Position numbers and translations under genes: made by a program. A DNA stretch of 64,000 nucleotides from Hydractinia symbiolongicarpus. Taxonomy: Eukaryota > Cnidaria > Hydrozoa > Anthoathecata > Hydractiniidae. Location of the stretch: assembly GCF_029227915.1 (NCBI RefSeq), contig NC_079877.1:7876001-7940000 (forward strand), written 5' to 3'. Below are positions 37,304 through 51,104 of this stretch, in pieces. Position 1 is the first letter of the stretch, and every line of letters begins with the position of its first letter. The notes beneath the pieces are model-generated. The model saw nothing but the letters and a program-made list of their open reading frames with translations, ran no database searches and was not told where the DNA came from.

Positions 37304-40300
37304 GTCAATCCGTTTGAGTTGCAACGGTTGCGTCACATATTTGCACCAACATGTATTTAGTGATTTTCTTCCGACATTACTAAGTTGTATTGCTTTTAAC
37401 AGTGAAACGATTGACTGTGGGAATTAATTAAAATGATTCTGGACTGTGACCTTATAAATGTGATAAATGAGTTAATTGTTCTCCAAGGAATAACATTCTT
37501 CTTGATTTGACATGATTCCTGGAACTCAGCGATTACACTGGGCTCTGTGGTAGCGCTTTATTAAAAAATTAAGATAAATAAGTCATTTATTACTGTGGGA
37601 CGAATCCTAGTCGTTAGTTCGCGCTGAAGAAATAGAGACAGTTTCAAAAACTACATTTCATTGATTTTCTAACGGTGTCAATCCGTTTGAGTTACAACGG
37701 TTGCGTCACATATTCGTACCAACATGTATTTATTGATTTTCTTCCGACATTACTAAGTTTTATTGCTTTTTACAGTGAAACGATTGACTGTGGGAATTAA
37801 TTAAACTGATTCTGGACTGTGACCTTATAAATGTGATAAATGAGCCAATTGTTCTCCAAGGAATAACATTCTTCTTAATTTGACATGATTGCTGGAACTC
37901 AGCGATTACACTGGGCGCTCTGGTAGCGCTTTATTAAAAAATTAAGATAAATAAGTCATTTTTTACTGTGGGACGAATCCTAGTCGTTAGTTCGCGCTGA
38001 AGAAATAGAGACAGTTTCAAAAACTACATTTCATTGACATTCTAACGGTGTCAATCCGTTTGAGTTGCAACGGTTGCGTCACATATTCGCACCAACATGT
38101 ATTTAGTGACTTTCTTCCGACATTACTAAGTTGTATTGCTTTTAACAGTGAAACGAATGATTGTGGGAATTAATTAAACTGATTCTGGACTATGACCTTA
38201 TAAATGTGATAAATGAGCCAATTAGTCTCCAAGGAATAACATTCTTCTTAATTTGACATGATTGCTGGAATTCAGCGATTACATTAGGCTCTGTGGTAGC
38301 GCTTTGTTAAAAAATTAAGATAAATAAGCCATTTTTTACTGTCGGACCAATCCTAGCCGTTAGTTCGCGCTGAAGGAAAAGAGACAGTTTCAAAAACTAC
38401 ATTTCATTGATATTCCAACGGTGTCAATCCGTTTGAGTTGCAACGGTTGCGTCACATATTCGCACCAACTTATATTTAGTGACTTTCTTCCGACATTACT
38501 AAGTTGTATTGCTTTTAACAGTGAAACGTTTGACTGTGGGAATTAATTAAACTGATTCTGGACTGTGACCTTATAAATGTGATAAATGAGCCAATTGTTC
38601 TCCAAGGAATAACATTCTTCTTAATTTGACATGATTGCTGGAACTCAGCGATTACACTGGGCGCTCTGGTAGCGCTTTATTAAAAAATTAAGATAAATAA
38701 GTCATTTTTTACTGTGGGACGAATCCTAGTCGTTAGTTCGCGCTGAAGAAAGAGCGACAGTTTCAAAAACTACATTTCATTGACATTCTAACGGTGTCAA
38801 TCCGTTTGAGTTGCAACGGTTGCGTCACATATTTGCACCAACATGTATTTAGTGATTTTCTTCCGACATTACTAAGTTGTATTGCTTTTAACAGTGAAAC
38901 GATTGACTGTGGGAATTAATTAAAATGATTCTGGACTGTGACCTTATAAATGTGATAAATGAGTTAATTGTTCTCCAAGGAATAACATTCTTCTTGATTT
39001 GACATGATTCCTGGAACTCAGCGATTACACTGGGCTCTGTGGTAGCGCTTTATTAAAAAATTAAGATAAATAAGTCATTTTTTACTGCGGGACGAATCCT
39101 AGTCGTTAGTTCGCGCTGAAGAAATAGAGACAGTTTCAAAAACTACATTTCATTGACATTCTAACGGTGTCAATCCGTTTGAGTTGCAACGGTTGCGTCA
39201 CATATTCGCACCAACATGTATTTAGTGATTTTCTTCCGACATTACTAAGTTGTATTGCTTTTAACAGTGAAACGATTGACAGTGGGAATTAATTAAACTG
39301 ATTATGGACTGTGACCTTATAAATGTGATAAATGAGCCAATTGGTCTCCAAGGAATAACATTCTTCTTAATTTGACATGATTGCTGGAATTCAGCGATTA
39401 CATTAGGCTCTGTGGTAGCGCTTTTCTAAAAAATTAAGATAAATAAGCCATTTTTTACTGTCAGACCAATCCTAGCCGTTAGTTCGCGCTGAAGGAAAAG
39501 AGACAGTTTCAAAAACTACATTTCATTGATTTTCTAACGGTGTCAATCTGTTTGAGTTGCAACCGTTGCGTCACATATTCGTACCAACTTATATTTAGTG
39601 ACTTTCTTCCGACATTACTAAGTTGTATTGCTTTTAACAGTGAAACGAATAATTGTGGGAATTAATTAAACTGTATCTGGACTGTGACCTTATAAATGTG
39701 ATAAATGAGCCAATTGTTCTCCAAGGAATAACATTCTTCTTAATTTGACATGATTGCTGGAACTCAGCGATTACACTGGGCGCTCTGGTAGCGCTTTATT
39801 AAAAAATTAAGATAAATAAGTCATTTTTTACTGTGGGACGAATCCTAGTCGTTAGTTTGCGCTGAAGAAATAGAGACAGTTTCAAAAACTACATTTCATT
39901 GACTTTCTAGCGGTTTAAATCCGCTTGAGTTACAACGGTTGCGTCACATATTCGTACCAACATGTATTTAGCGATAGTATTCGGATATTACTAGGTTGCA
40001 TCGCTTTTAACAGTGAAACAATTGACTGATGGACTTAATTGAACTGATTTTGGACTTTGTTCTTATAAATGGGATAAATGAGCCAGTTTGACTAAAAGAA
40101 ATAACGTTCTTCATAATATGACATGATTGCTGGAAATCAGCGATTACACTAGGCGCTGTGGTAGCGCTTTATAAAAAATTTAGATAAATAAGTCATTTTT
40201 TACTGTGGGACGAATCCTGGTCGTTAGTTCGCGCTGAAGAAATGGAGACAGTTTCAAAAACTACATTTCATTGACTTTCTAACGGTGTCAATCCGTTTGA

Positions 40301-42151
40301 GTTGCAACGGTTGCGTCACATATTTGCACCAACATGTATTTAGTTATTTTCTTCCGACATTACTAAGTTGTATTGCTTTTAACAGTGAAACGATTGACTG
40401 TGGGAATTAATTAAACTGATTCTGGACTGTGACCTTATAAATGTGATAAATGAGCCAATTGTTCTCCAAGGAATAACATTCTTCTTAATTTGACATGATT
40501 GCTGGAACTCAGCGATTACACTGGGCGCTCTGGTAGCGCTTTATTAAAAAATTAAGATAAATAAGTCATTTTTTACTGTGGGACGAATCCTAGTCGTTAG
40601 TTTGCGCTGAAGAAGTAGAGACAGTTTCAAAAACTACATTTCATTGATTTTCTAACTGTTTCAATCCGTTTGAGTTACAATGGTTGCGTCACATATTCGT
40701 ACCAACATGTATTTAGCGATAGTATTCGGATATTACTAGGTTGCATCGCTTTTAACAGTGAAACAATTGACTGGGGGACTTAATTGAACTGATTTTGGAC
40801 TTTGTCCTTATAAATGGGATAAATGAGCCAGTTTGACTAAAAGAAATAACATTCTTCATAATATGACATGATTGCTGGAATTCTGCGGCTACATTAGGTT
40901 CTGTGGTAGCGCTTTATTTAAAAATTTAGATAAATAAGTCTTTCTTTGCTGTGGGACCAATCCTGGCCGTTAGCACGCGCTGAATAAATAGGAACAGTTT
41001 CAGAGACTACATTTCATTGACTTTCTAGCGGTATAAATCTGTTTGAGTTACAACGGTTACGTCACATACTCGTACCAACATGTATTTAGTGATATCTTTT
41101 CGACATTACTAAGTCATATCGGTTTTAACAGTGAAACGATTGACTATGGGAATTAATTGAATTAATTCTGGACTGTGACCTTATAAATGTCATAAATGAG
41201 CCAATTGGTCTCCAAGGAATAACATTTTTCTCAATTTAAAATGATTGCTGGAACTCAGCGATTACACTGGGCGCTGTGGTAGCGCTTTATTAAAAAATTA
41301 AGATAAATAAGTCATTTTTTACTGTGGGACCAATCCTTGCCGTTAGCTCGCGCTGAAGAAATAGAGGCAGTTTCAAAATTTACATTTCTTTGACTTTCTA
41401 ACGGTCTCAATCCGTTTGAGTTACAACGGTTGCGTCACATATTCGTACCAACATATATTTAGTGATTTTCTTCCGATAATACTAAGTTGTATTGCTTTTA
41501 ACAGTGAAACGACTGACTGTGGGAATTAATTGAACTGATTCTGGACTGTGACCTTATTAATGTGATAAATGAGGCAATTGGTCTCCAAGGAATAACATTC
41601 TTCTTAATTTGACATGATTGCTGGAGTTCAGCGATTACATTAGTCTCTGTGGTAGCGCTTTATATAAAAATTTAGTTAAATAAGTCTTTTCTTACTGTGG
41701 GACCAATCCTGGCCGTTAGCACGCGCTGAAAAATTAGGAACAGTTTCAAAGACTACATTTTATTGACTTTCTAGCGGTTTAAATTCGTTTGAGTTACAAC
41801 GGTTGTGTCACATATTCGTACCAACATGTATTTAGCGATAGTATTCGGATATTACTAGGTTGCATCGCTTTTAACAGTGAAGCAATTGACTGTGGGACTT
41901 AATTGAACTGATTTTGGACTTTGTTCTTATAAATGGGATAAATGAGCCAGTTTGACTAAAAGAAATAACGTTCTTCATAATATGACATGATTGCTGGAAA
42001 TCAGCGATTACACTAGGCGCTGTGGTAGCGCTTTATAAGAAAATTAAGATAAATAAGTCATTTTTTACTGTGGGACGAATCCTGGTCGTTAGTTCGCGCT
42101 GAAGAAATGGAGACAGTTTCAAAAACTACATTTCATTGACTTTCTAACGGT
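35812..42151 (+). repeat. Left copy of a large intra-array duplication
   Basis: 35812-37676 matches 46255-48119 at an offset of 10443 bp, and roughly 38423-42151 matches 47374-51104 at an offset of 8951-8953 bp. The offsets differ by about 1491 bp, so this copy carries four monomers absent from the right copy (or the right copy lost them). Shared rare variants include CAATCTGTTTGAG with GCAACCGTTGCG, CTGTATCTGG, AAATCCGCTTGAG, ACATACTCGTACC and ATCTTTTCGACATT. Confidence 0.8.
37304..39914 (+). repeat. Mixed full-length monomers with a 1492-bp echo
   Basis: Units start at 37304, 37677, 38050, 38423, 38796, 39169 and 39542, all 373 bp. The unit at 38796 repeats 37304 at 1492 bp (both have GAAAGAGCGACAG before them, TATTTGCACC, and TTAAAATGATTC), as does 38423 relative to 36931. 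The unit at 37677 (TATTTATTGATTTTC) has its closest relative at 45882. This interval contains the four-monomer difference between the two copies of the large duplication. Confidence 0.75.
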
Positions 42152-43643
42152 GTCAATCCGTTTGAGTTGCAACGGTTGCGTCACATATTTGCACCAACAT
42201 GTATTTAGTTGTTTTTTTCCGACATTACTAAGTTGTATTGCTTTTAACAGTGAAACGATTGACTGTGGGAATTAATTAAACTGATTCTGGACTGTGACCT
42301 TATAAATGTGATAAATGAGCCAATTGTTCTCCAAGGAATAACATTCTTCTTAATTTGACATGATTGCTGGAACTCAGCGATTACACTGGGCGCTCTGGTA
42401 GCGCTTTATTAAAAAATTAAGATAAATAAGTCATTTTTTACTGTGGGACGAATCCTAGTCGTTAGTTTGCGCTGAAGAAATAGAGACAGTTTCAAAAACT
42501 ACATTTCATTGATTTTCTAACTGTGTCAATCCGTTTGAGTTACAACGGTTGCGTCACATATTCGTACCAACATGTATTTAGCGATAGTATTCGGATATTA
42601 CTAGGTTGCATCGCTTTTAACAGTGAAACAATTGACTGGGGGACTTAATTGAACTGATTTTGGACTTTGTCCTTATAAATGGGATAAATGAGCCAGTTTG
42701 ACTAAAAGAAATAACATTCTTCATAATATGACATGATTGCTGGAATTCTGCGGCTACATTAGGTTCTGTGGTAGCGCTTTATTTAAAAATTTAGATAAAT
42801 AAGTCTTTCTTTGCTGTGGGACCAATCCTGGCCGTTAGCACGCGCTGAATAAATAGGAACAGTTTCAGAGACTACATTTCATTGACTTTCTAGCGGTATA
42901 AATCTGTTTGAGTTACAACGGTTACGTCACATACTCGTACCAACATGTATTTAGTGATATCTTTTCGACATTACTAAGTCATATCGCTTTTAACAGTGAA
43001 ACGATTGACTATGGGAATTAATTGAATTAATTCTGGACTGTGACCTTATAAATGTCATAAATGAGCCAATTGGTCTCCAAGGAATAACATTTTTCTCAAT
43101 TTAAAATGATTGCTGGAACTCAGCGATTACACTGGGCGCTCTGGTAGCGCTTTATTAAAAAATTAAGATAAATAAGTCATTTTTTACTGTGGGACCAATC
43201 CTAGCCGTTAGCTCGCGCTGAAGAAATAGAGGCAGTTTCAAAATCTACATTTCTTTGACTTTCTAACGGTGTCAATCCGTTTGAGTTACAACGGTTGCGT
43301 CACATATTCGTACCAACATGTATTTAGTTATTTTCTTCCGATATTACTAAGTTGTATTGCTTTTAACAGTGAAACGATTGACTGTGGGAATTAATTGAAC
43401 TGATTCTGGACTGTGACCTTATTAATGTGATAAATGAGGCAATTGGTCTCCAAGGAATAACATTCTTCTTAATTTGACATGATTGCTGGAATTCAGCGAT
43501 TACATTAGGCTCTGTGGTAGTGCTTTATTTGAAAATTTAGATAAATAAGTCTTTTCTTACTGTGGGACTAATCCTGGCCGTTAGCACGCGCTGAACAAAT
43601 AAGAACAGTTATAAAGACTACATTTCATTCAGTTTCTAGCGGT
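39915..43643 (+). repeat. HOR domain 10: 1865-bp pentamer, two copies
   Basis: Monomers at 39915, 40287, 40660, 41033 and 41406 are followed by relatives at 41779, 42152, 42525, 42898 and 43271, 1864-1865 bp later. Shared markers are TTGTTCTTATAAATGGG, ATAACGTTCTTCATAATATG, GGAATTCTGCGGCTAC, ACATACTCG and AATTTAAAATGATTG. The last pair diverges: 41406 has ACATATATTTAG and CCGATAATACT, whereas 43271 switches to an ordinary type matching 32455. The 39915 unit is 372 bp, having lost one A in its A-tract. Confidence 0.82.
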
Positions 43644-44389
43644 TTAAATCCGTTTGAGTTACAACGGTTGCGTCACATATTCGTACCAACATGTATTTAG
43701 CGATAGTATTCGGATATTACTAGGTTGCATCGCTTTTAACAGTGAAACAATTGACTGTGGGACTTAATTGAACTGATTTTGGACTTTGTCTTTATAAATG
43801 GGATAAATGAGCCAGTTTGGCTACAAGAAGTAACATTCTTCATAATTTGACATGATTGCTGGAAATCAGCGATTACACTAGGCGCTGTGGTAACGCTTTA
43901 TTAAAAAATTAAGATAAATAAGTAATTTTTTACTGTGGGACGAATCCTGGTCGTTAGTTCTTGTTGAAGAAATAGAGACAGTTTCAAAAACTACATTTCA
44001 TTGACATTCTAACGGTGTGAATCCGTTTGAGTTGCAACGGTTGCGTCACATATTTGCACCAACATGTATTTAGTGATTTTCTTCCGACATTACTAAGTTG
44101 TATTGCTTTTAACAGTGAAACGATTGACTGTGGGAATTAATTAAACTGATTCTGGACTGTGACCTTATAAATGTGATAAATGAGTTAATTGTTCTCCAAG
44201 GAATAACATTCTTCTTGATTTGACATGATTCCTGGAACTCAGCGATTACACTGGGCTCTGTGGTAGCGCTTTATTAAAAAATTAAGATAAATAAGTCATT
44301 TTTTACTGCGGGACGAATCCTAGTCGTTAGTTCGCGCTGAAGAAATAGAGACAGTTTCAAAAACTACATTTCATTGACATTCTAACGGT
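43644..44389 (+). repeat. Two-monomer bridge resembling domain 8
   Basis: The unit at 43644 (CATTCAGTTTCTAGCGG before it, TTAGTTCTTGTTGAAG near its end) matches 32828 and 34320 of domain 8. The next one at 44017 (GTGTGAATCCG, TTTGCACC) matches 37304 and 47747. The segment therefore joins material from two other parts of the array. Confidence 0.7.
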
Positions 44390-47300
44390 GTCAATCCATT
44401 TGAGTTGCAACGGTTGCGTCACATATTCGCACCAACATGTATTTAGTGATTTTCTTCCGACATTACTAAGTTGTATTGCTTTTAACAGTGAAACGACTGA
44501 CAGTGGGAATTAATTAAACTGATTCTGGACTGTGACCTTATAAATGTGATAAATGAGCCAATTGGTCTCCAAGGAATAACATTCTTCTTAATTTGACATG
44601 ATTGCTGGAATTCAGCGATTACATTAGGCTCTGTGGTAGCGCTTTGTTAAAAAATTAAGATAAATAAGCCATTTTTTACTGTCGGACCAATCCTAGCCGT
44701 TAGTTCGCGCTGAAGGAAAAGAGACAGTTTCAAAAACTACATTTCATTGATTTTCCAACGGTGTCAATCCGTTTGAGTTGCAACGGTTGCGTCACATATT
44801 CGCACCAACTTATATTTAGTGACTTTCTTCCGACATTACTAAGTTGTATTGCTTTTAACAGTGAAACGTTTGACTGTGGGAATTAATTAAACTGATTCTG
44901 GACTGTGACCTTATAAATGTGATAAATGAGCCAATTGTTCTCCAAGGAATAACACTCTTCTTAATTTGACATGATTGCTGGAACTCAGCGATTACACTGG
45001 GCGCTCTGGTAGCGCTTTATTAAAAAATTAAGATAAATAAGTCATTTTTTACTGTGGGACGAATCCTAGTCGTTAGTTTGCGCTGAAGAAATAGAGACAG
45101 TTTCAAAAACTACATTTCATTGACATTCTAACGGTGTCAATCCGTTTGAGTTGCAACGGTTGCGTCACATATTCGCACCAACATGTATTTAGTGATTTTC
45201 TTCCGACATTACTAAGTTGTATTGCTTTTAACAGTGAAACGATTGACAGTGGGAATTAATTAAACTGATTCTGGACTGTGACCTTATAAATGTGATAAAT
45301 GAGGCAATTGGTCTCCAAGGAATAACATTCTTCTTAATTTGACATGATTGCTGGAATTCAGCGATTACATTAGGCTCTGTGGTAGCGCTTTGTTAAAAAA
45401 TTAAGATAAATAAGCCATTTTTTACTGTCGGACCAATCCTAGCCGTTAGTTCGCGCTGAAGGAAAAGAGACAGTTTCAAAAACTACATTTCATTGATTTT
45501 CTAACGGTGTCAATCCGTTTGAGTTGCAACGGTTGCGTCACATATTCGCACCAACTTATATTTAGTGACTTTCTTCCGACATTACTAAGTTGTATTGCTT
45601 TTAACAGTGAAACGAATGACTGTGGGAATTAATTAAACTGATTCTGGACTTTGACTTTATAAATGTGATAAATGAGCCAATTGTTTTCCAAGGAATAACA
45701 TTCTTCTTAAATTGACATGATTGCTGGAACTCAGCGATTACACTGGGCGCTTTGGTAGCGCTTTATTAAAAAATTAAGATAAATAAGTCATTTTTTACTG
45801 TGGGACGAATCCTAGTCGTTAGTTCGCGCTGAAGAAATAGAGACAGTTTCAAAAACTACATTTCATTGATTTTCTAACGGTGTCAATCCGTTTGAGTTAC
45901 AACGGTTGCGTCACATATTCGTACCAACATGTATTTATTGATTTTCTTCCGACATTACTAAGTTGTATTGCTTTTAACAGTGAAACGATTGACTGTGGGA
46001 ATTAATTAAACTGATTCTGGACTGTGACCTTATAAATGTGATAAATGAGCCAATTGTTTTCCAAGGAAAAACATTCTTCTTAATTTGACATGATTGCTGG
46101 AACTCAGCGATTACACTGGGCGCTCTGGTAGCGCTTTATTAAAAAATTAAGATAAATAAGTCATTTTTTACTGTGGGACGAATCCTAGTCGTTAGTTCGC
46201 GCTGAAGAAATAGAGACAGTTTCAAAAACTACATTTTATTGACATTCTAACGGTGTCAATCCGTTTGAGTTGCAACGGTTGCGTCACATATTCGCACCAA
46301 CATGTATTTAGTGATTTTCTTCCGACATTACTAAGTTGTATTGCTTTTAACAGTGAAACGATTGACAGTGGGAATTAATTAAACTGATTCTGGACTGTGA
46401 CCTTATAAATGTGATAAATGAGCCAATTGGTCTCCAAGGAATAACATTCTTCTTAATTTGACATGATTGCTGGAATTCAGCGATTACATTAGGCTCTGTG
46501 GTAGCGCTTTGTTAAAAAATTAAGATAAATAAGCCATTTTTTACTGTCGGACCAATCCTAGCCGTTAGTTCGCGCTGAAGGAAAAGAGACAGTTTCAAAA
46601 ACTACATTTCATTGATTTTCTAACGGTGTCAATCCGTTTGAGTTGCAACGGTTGCGTCACATATTCGCACCAACTTATATTTAGTGACTTTCTTCCGACA
46701 TTACTAAGTTGTATTGCTTTTAACAGTGAAACGAATGATTGTGGGAATTAATTAAACTGATTCTGGACTATGACCTTATATATGTGATAAATGAGCCAAT
46801 TGTTCTCCAAGGAATAACATTCTTCTTAATTTGACATGATTGCTGGAACTCAGCGATTACACTGGGCGCTTTGGTAGCGCTTTATTAAAAAATTAAGATA
46901 AATAAGTCATTTTTTACTGCGGGACGAATCCTAGTCGTTAGTTCGCGCTGAAGAAATAGAGACAGTTTCAAAAACTACATTTCATTGACATTCTAACGGT
47001 GTCAATCCGTTTGAGTTGCAACGGTTGCGTCACATATTCGCACCAACATGTATTTAGTGATTTTCTTCCGACATTACTAAGTTGTATTGCTTTTAACAGT
47101 GAAACGATTGACAGTGGGAATTAATTAAACTGATTCTGGACTGTGACCTTATAAATGTGATAAATGAGCCAATTAGTCTCCAAGGAATAACATTCTTCTT
47201 AATTTGACATGATTGCTGGAATTCAGCGATTACATTAGGCTCTGTGGTAGCGCTTTGTTAAAAAATTAAGATAAATAAGCCATTTTTTACTGTCGGACCA

Positions 47301-47746
47301 ATCCTAGCCGTTAGTTCGCGCTGAAGGAAAAGAGACAGTTTCAAAAACTACATTTCATTGATTTTCCAACGGTGTCAATCCGTTTGAGTTGCAACGGTTG
47401 CGTCACATATTCGCACCAACTTATATTTAGTGACTTTCTTCCGACATTACTAAGTTGTATTGCTTTTAACAGTGAAACGTTTGACTGTGGGAATTAATTA
47501 AACTGATTCTGGACTGTGACCTTATAAATGTGATAAATGAGCCAATTGTTCTCCAAGGAATAACATTCTTCTTAATTTGACATGATTGCTGGAACTCAGC
47601 GATTACACTGGGCGCTCTGGTAGCGCTTTATTAAAAAATTAAGATAAATAAGTCATTTTTTACTGTGGGACGAATCCTAGTCGTTAGTTCGCGCTGAAGA
47701 AATAGAGACAGTTTCAAAAACTACATTTCATTGACATTCTAACGGT
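44390..47746 (+). repeat. HOR domain 11: 746-bp X-Y dimers, interrupted once
   Basis: X-Y pairs start at 44390, 45136, 46255 and 47001. A single unit at 45882 (TATTTATTGATTTTC, like 37677) interrupts the alternation. The two right-hand pairs are the counterparts of 35812-37303. All monomers are 373 bp. Confidence 0.82.
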
Positions 47747-50700
47747 GTCAATCCGTTTGAGTTGCAACGGTTGCGTCACATATTTGCACCAACATGTATT
47801 TAGTGATTTTCTTCCGACATTACTAAGTTGTATTGCTTTTAACAGTGAAACGATTGACTGTGGGAATTAATTAAACTGATTCTGGACTGTGACCTTATAA
47901 ATGTGATAAATGAGTTAATTGTTCTCCAAGGAATAACATTCTTCTTGATTTGACATGATTCCTGGAACTCAGCGATTACACTGGGCTCTGTGGTAGCGCT
48001 TTATTAAAAAATTAAGATAAATAAGTCATTTTTTACTGCGGGACGAATCCTAGTCGTTAGTTCGCGCTGAAAAAATAGAGACAGTTTCAAAAACTACATT
48101 TCATTGACATTCTAACGGTGTCAATCCGTTTGAGTTGCAACGTTTGCGTCACATATTCGCACCAACATGTATTTAGTGATTTTCTTCCGACATTACTAAG
48201 TTGTATTGCTTTTAACAGTGAAACGATTGACAGTGGGAATTAATTAAACTGATTCTGGACTGTGACCTTATAAATGTGATAAATGAGCCAATTGGTCTCC
48301 AAGGAATAACATTCTTCTTAATTTGACATGATTGCTGGAATTCAGCGATTACATTAGGCTCTGTGGTAGCGCTTTTCTAAAAAATTAAGATAAATAAGCC
48401 ATTTTTTACTGTCGGACCAATCCTAGCCGTTAGTTCGCGCTGAAGGAAAAGAGACAGTTTCAAAAACTACATTTCATTGATTTTCTAACGGTGTCAATCT
48501 GTTTGAGTTGCAACCGTTGCGTCACATATTCGCACCAACTTATATTTAGTGACTTTCTTCCGACATTACTAAGTTGTATTGCTTTTAACAGTGAAACGAA
48601 TGATTGTGGGAATTAATTAAACTGTATCTGGACTGTGACCTTATAAATGTGATAAATGAGCCAATTGTTCTCCAAGGAATAACATTCTTCTTAATTTGAC
48701 ATGATTGCTGGAACTCAGCGATTACACTGGGCGCTCTGGTAGCGCTTTATTAAAAAATTAAGATAAATAAGTCATTTTTTACTGTGGGACGAATCCTAGT
48801 CGTTAGTTTGCGCTGAAGAAATAGAGACAGTTTCAAAAACTACATTTCATTGACTTTCTAGCGGTTTAAATCCGCTTGAGTTACAACGGTTGCGTCACAT
48901 ATTCGTACCAACATGTATTTAGCGATAGTATTCGGATATTACTAGGTTGCATCGCTTTTAACAGTGAAACAATTGACTGTGGGACTTAATTGAACTGATT
49001 TTGGACTTTGTTCTTATAAATGGGATAAATGAGCCAGTTTGACTAAAAGAAATAACGTTCTTCATAATATGACATGATTGCTGGAAATCAGCGATTACAC
49101 TAGGCGCTGTGGTAGCGCTTTATAAAAAAATTAAGATAAATAAGTCATTTTTTACTGTGGGACGAATCCTGGTCGTTAGTTCGCGCTGAAGAAATGGAGA
49201 CAGTTTCAAAAACTACATTTCATTGACTTTCTAACAGTGTCAATCCGTTTGAGTTGCAACGGTTGCGTCACATATTTGCACCAACATGTATTTAGTTATT
49301 TTCTTCCGACATTACTAAGTTGTATTGCTTTTAACAGTGAAACGATTGACTGTGGGAATTAATTAAACTGATTCTGGACTGTGACCTTATAAATGTGATA
49401 AATGAGCCAATTGTTTTCCAAGGAATAACATTCTTCTTAATTTGACATGATTGCTGGAACTCAGCGATTACACTGGGCGCTCTGGTAGCGCTTTATTAAA
49501 AAATTAAGATAAATAAGTCATTTTTTACTGTGGGACGAATCCTAGTCGTTAGTTTGCGCTGAAGAAATAGAGACAGTTTCAAAAACTACATTTCATTGAT
49601 TTTCTAACTGTGTCAATCCGTTTGAGTTACAACGGTTGCGTCACATATTCGTACCAACATGTATTTAGCGATAGTATTCGGATATTACTAGGTTGCATCG
49701 CTTTTAACAGTGAAACAATTGACTGGGGGACTTAATTGAACTGATTTTGGACTTTGTCATTATAAATGGGATAAATGAGCCAGTTTGACTAAAAGAAATA
49801 ACATTCTTCATAATATGACATGATTGCTGGAATTCTGCGGCTACATTAGGTTCTGTGGTAGCGCTTTATTTAAAAATTTAGATAAATAAGTCTTTCTTTG
49901 CTGTGGGACCAATCCTGGCCGTTAGCACGCGCTGAATAAATAGGAACAGTTTTAGAGACTACATTTCATTGACTTTCTAGCGGTATAAATCTGTTTGAGT
50001 TACAACGGTTACGTCACATACTCGTACCAACATGTATTTAGTGATATCTTTTCGACATTACTAAGTCATATCGCTTTTAACAGTGAAACGATTGACTATG
50101 GGAATTAATTGAATTAATTCTGGACTGTGACCTTATAAATGTCATAAATGAGCCAATTGGTCTCCAAGGAATAACATTTTTCTCAATTTAAAAATGATTG
50201 CTGGAACTCAGCGATTACACTGGGCGCTGTGGTAGCGCTTTATTAAAAAATTAAGATAAATAAGTCATTTTTTACTGTGGGACCAATCCTAGCCGTTAGC
50301 TCGCGCTGAAGAAATAGAGGCAGTTTCAAAATCTACATTTCTTTGACTTTCTAACAGTGTCAATCCGTTTGAGTTACAACGGTTGCGTCACATATTCGTA
50401 CCAACATATATTTAGTGATTTTCTTCCGATAATACTAAGTTGTATTGCTTTTAACAGTGAAACGACTGACTGTGGGAATTAATTGAACTGATTCTGGACT
50501 GTGACCTTATTAATGTGATAAATGAGGCAATTGGTCTCCAAGGAATAACATTCTTCTTAATTTGACATGATTGCTAGAGTTCAGCGATTACATTAGTCTC
50601 TGTGGTAGCGCTTTATTTAAAAATTTAGTTAAATAAGTCTTTTCTTACTGTGGGACCAATCCTGGCCGTTAGCACGCGCTGAAAAATTAGGAACAGTTTC

Positions 50701-51104
50701 AAAGACTACATTTTATTAACTTTCTAGCGGTTTAAATTCGTTTGAGTTACAACGGTTGCGTCACATATTCGTACCAACATGTATTTAGCGATAGTATTCG
50801 GATATTACTAGGTTGCATCGCTTTTAACAGTGAAGCAATTGACTGTGGGACTTAATTGAACTGATTTTGGACTTTGTTCTTATAAATGGGATAAATGAGC
50901 CAGTTTGACTAAAAGAAATAACGTTCTTCATAATATGACATGATTGCTGGAAATCAGCGATTACACTAGGCGCTGTGGTAGCGCTTTATTAAAAAATTAA
51001 GATAAATAAGTCATTTTTTACTGTGGGACGAATCCTGGTCGTTAGTTCGCGCTGAAAAAATGGAGGCAGTTTCAAAAACTACATTTCATTGACTTTCTAA
51101 CGGT
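46255..51104 (+). repeat. Right copy of the large intra-array duplication
   Basis: This is the counterpart of 35812-42151, collinear except for about 1491 bp (four monomers) missing relative to the left. Differences seen in matched monomers are few: TTCGCACC at 48531 versus TTCGTACC at 39580, AATGATTG versus AATAATTG, and one extra A in TTTAAAAATGATTG near 50190. Collinearity ends near 51105, where GTCAACCTG with TCGCATGTTCGC has no match at 42152. Confidence 0.8.
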
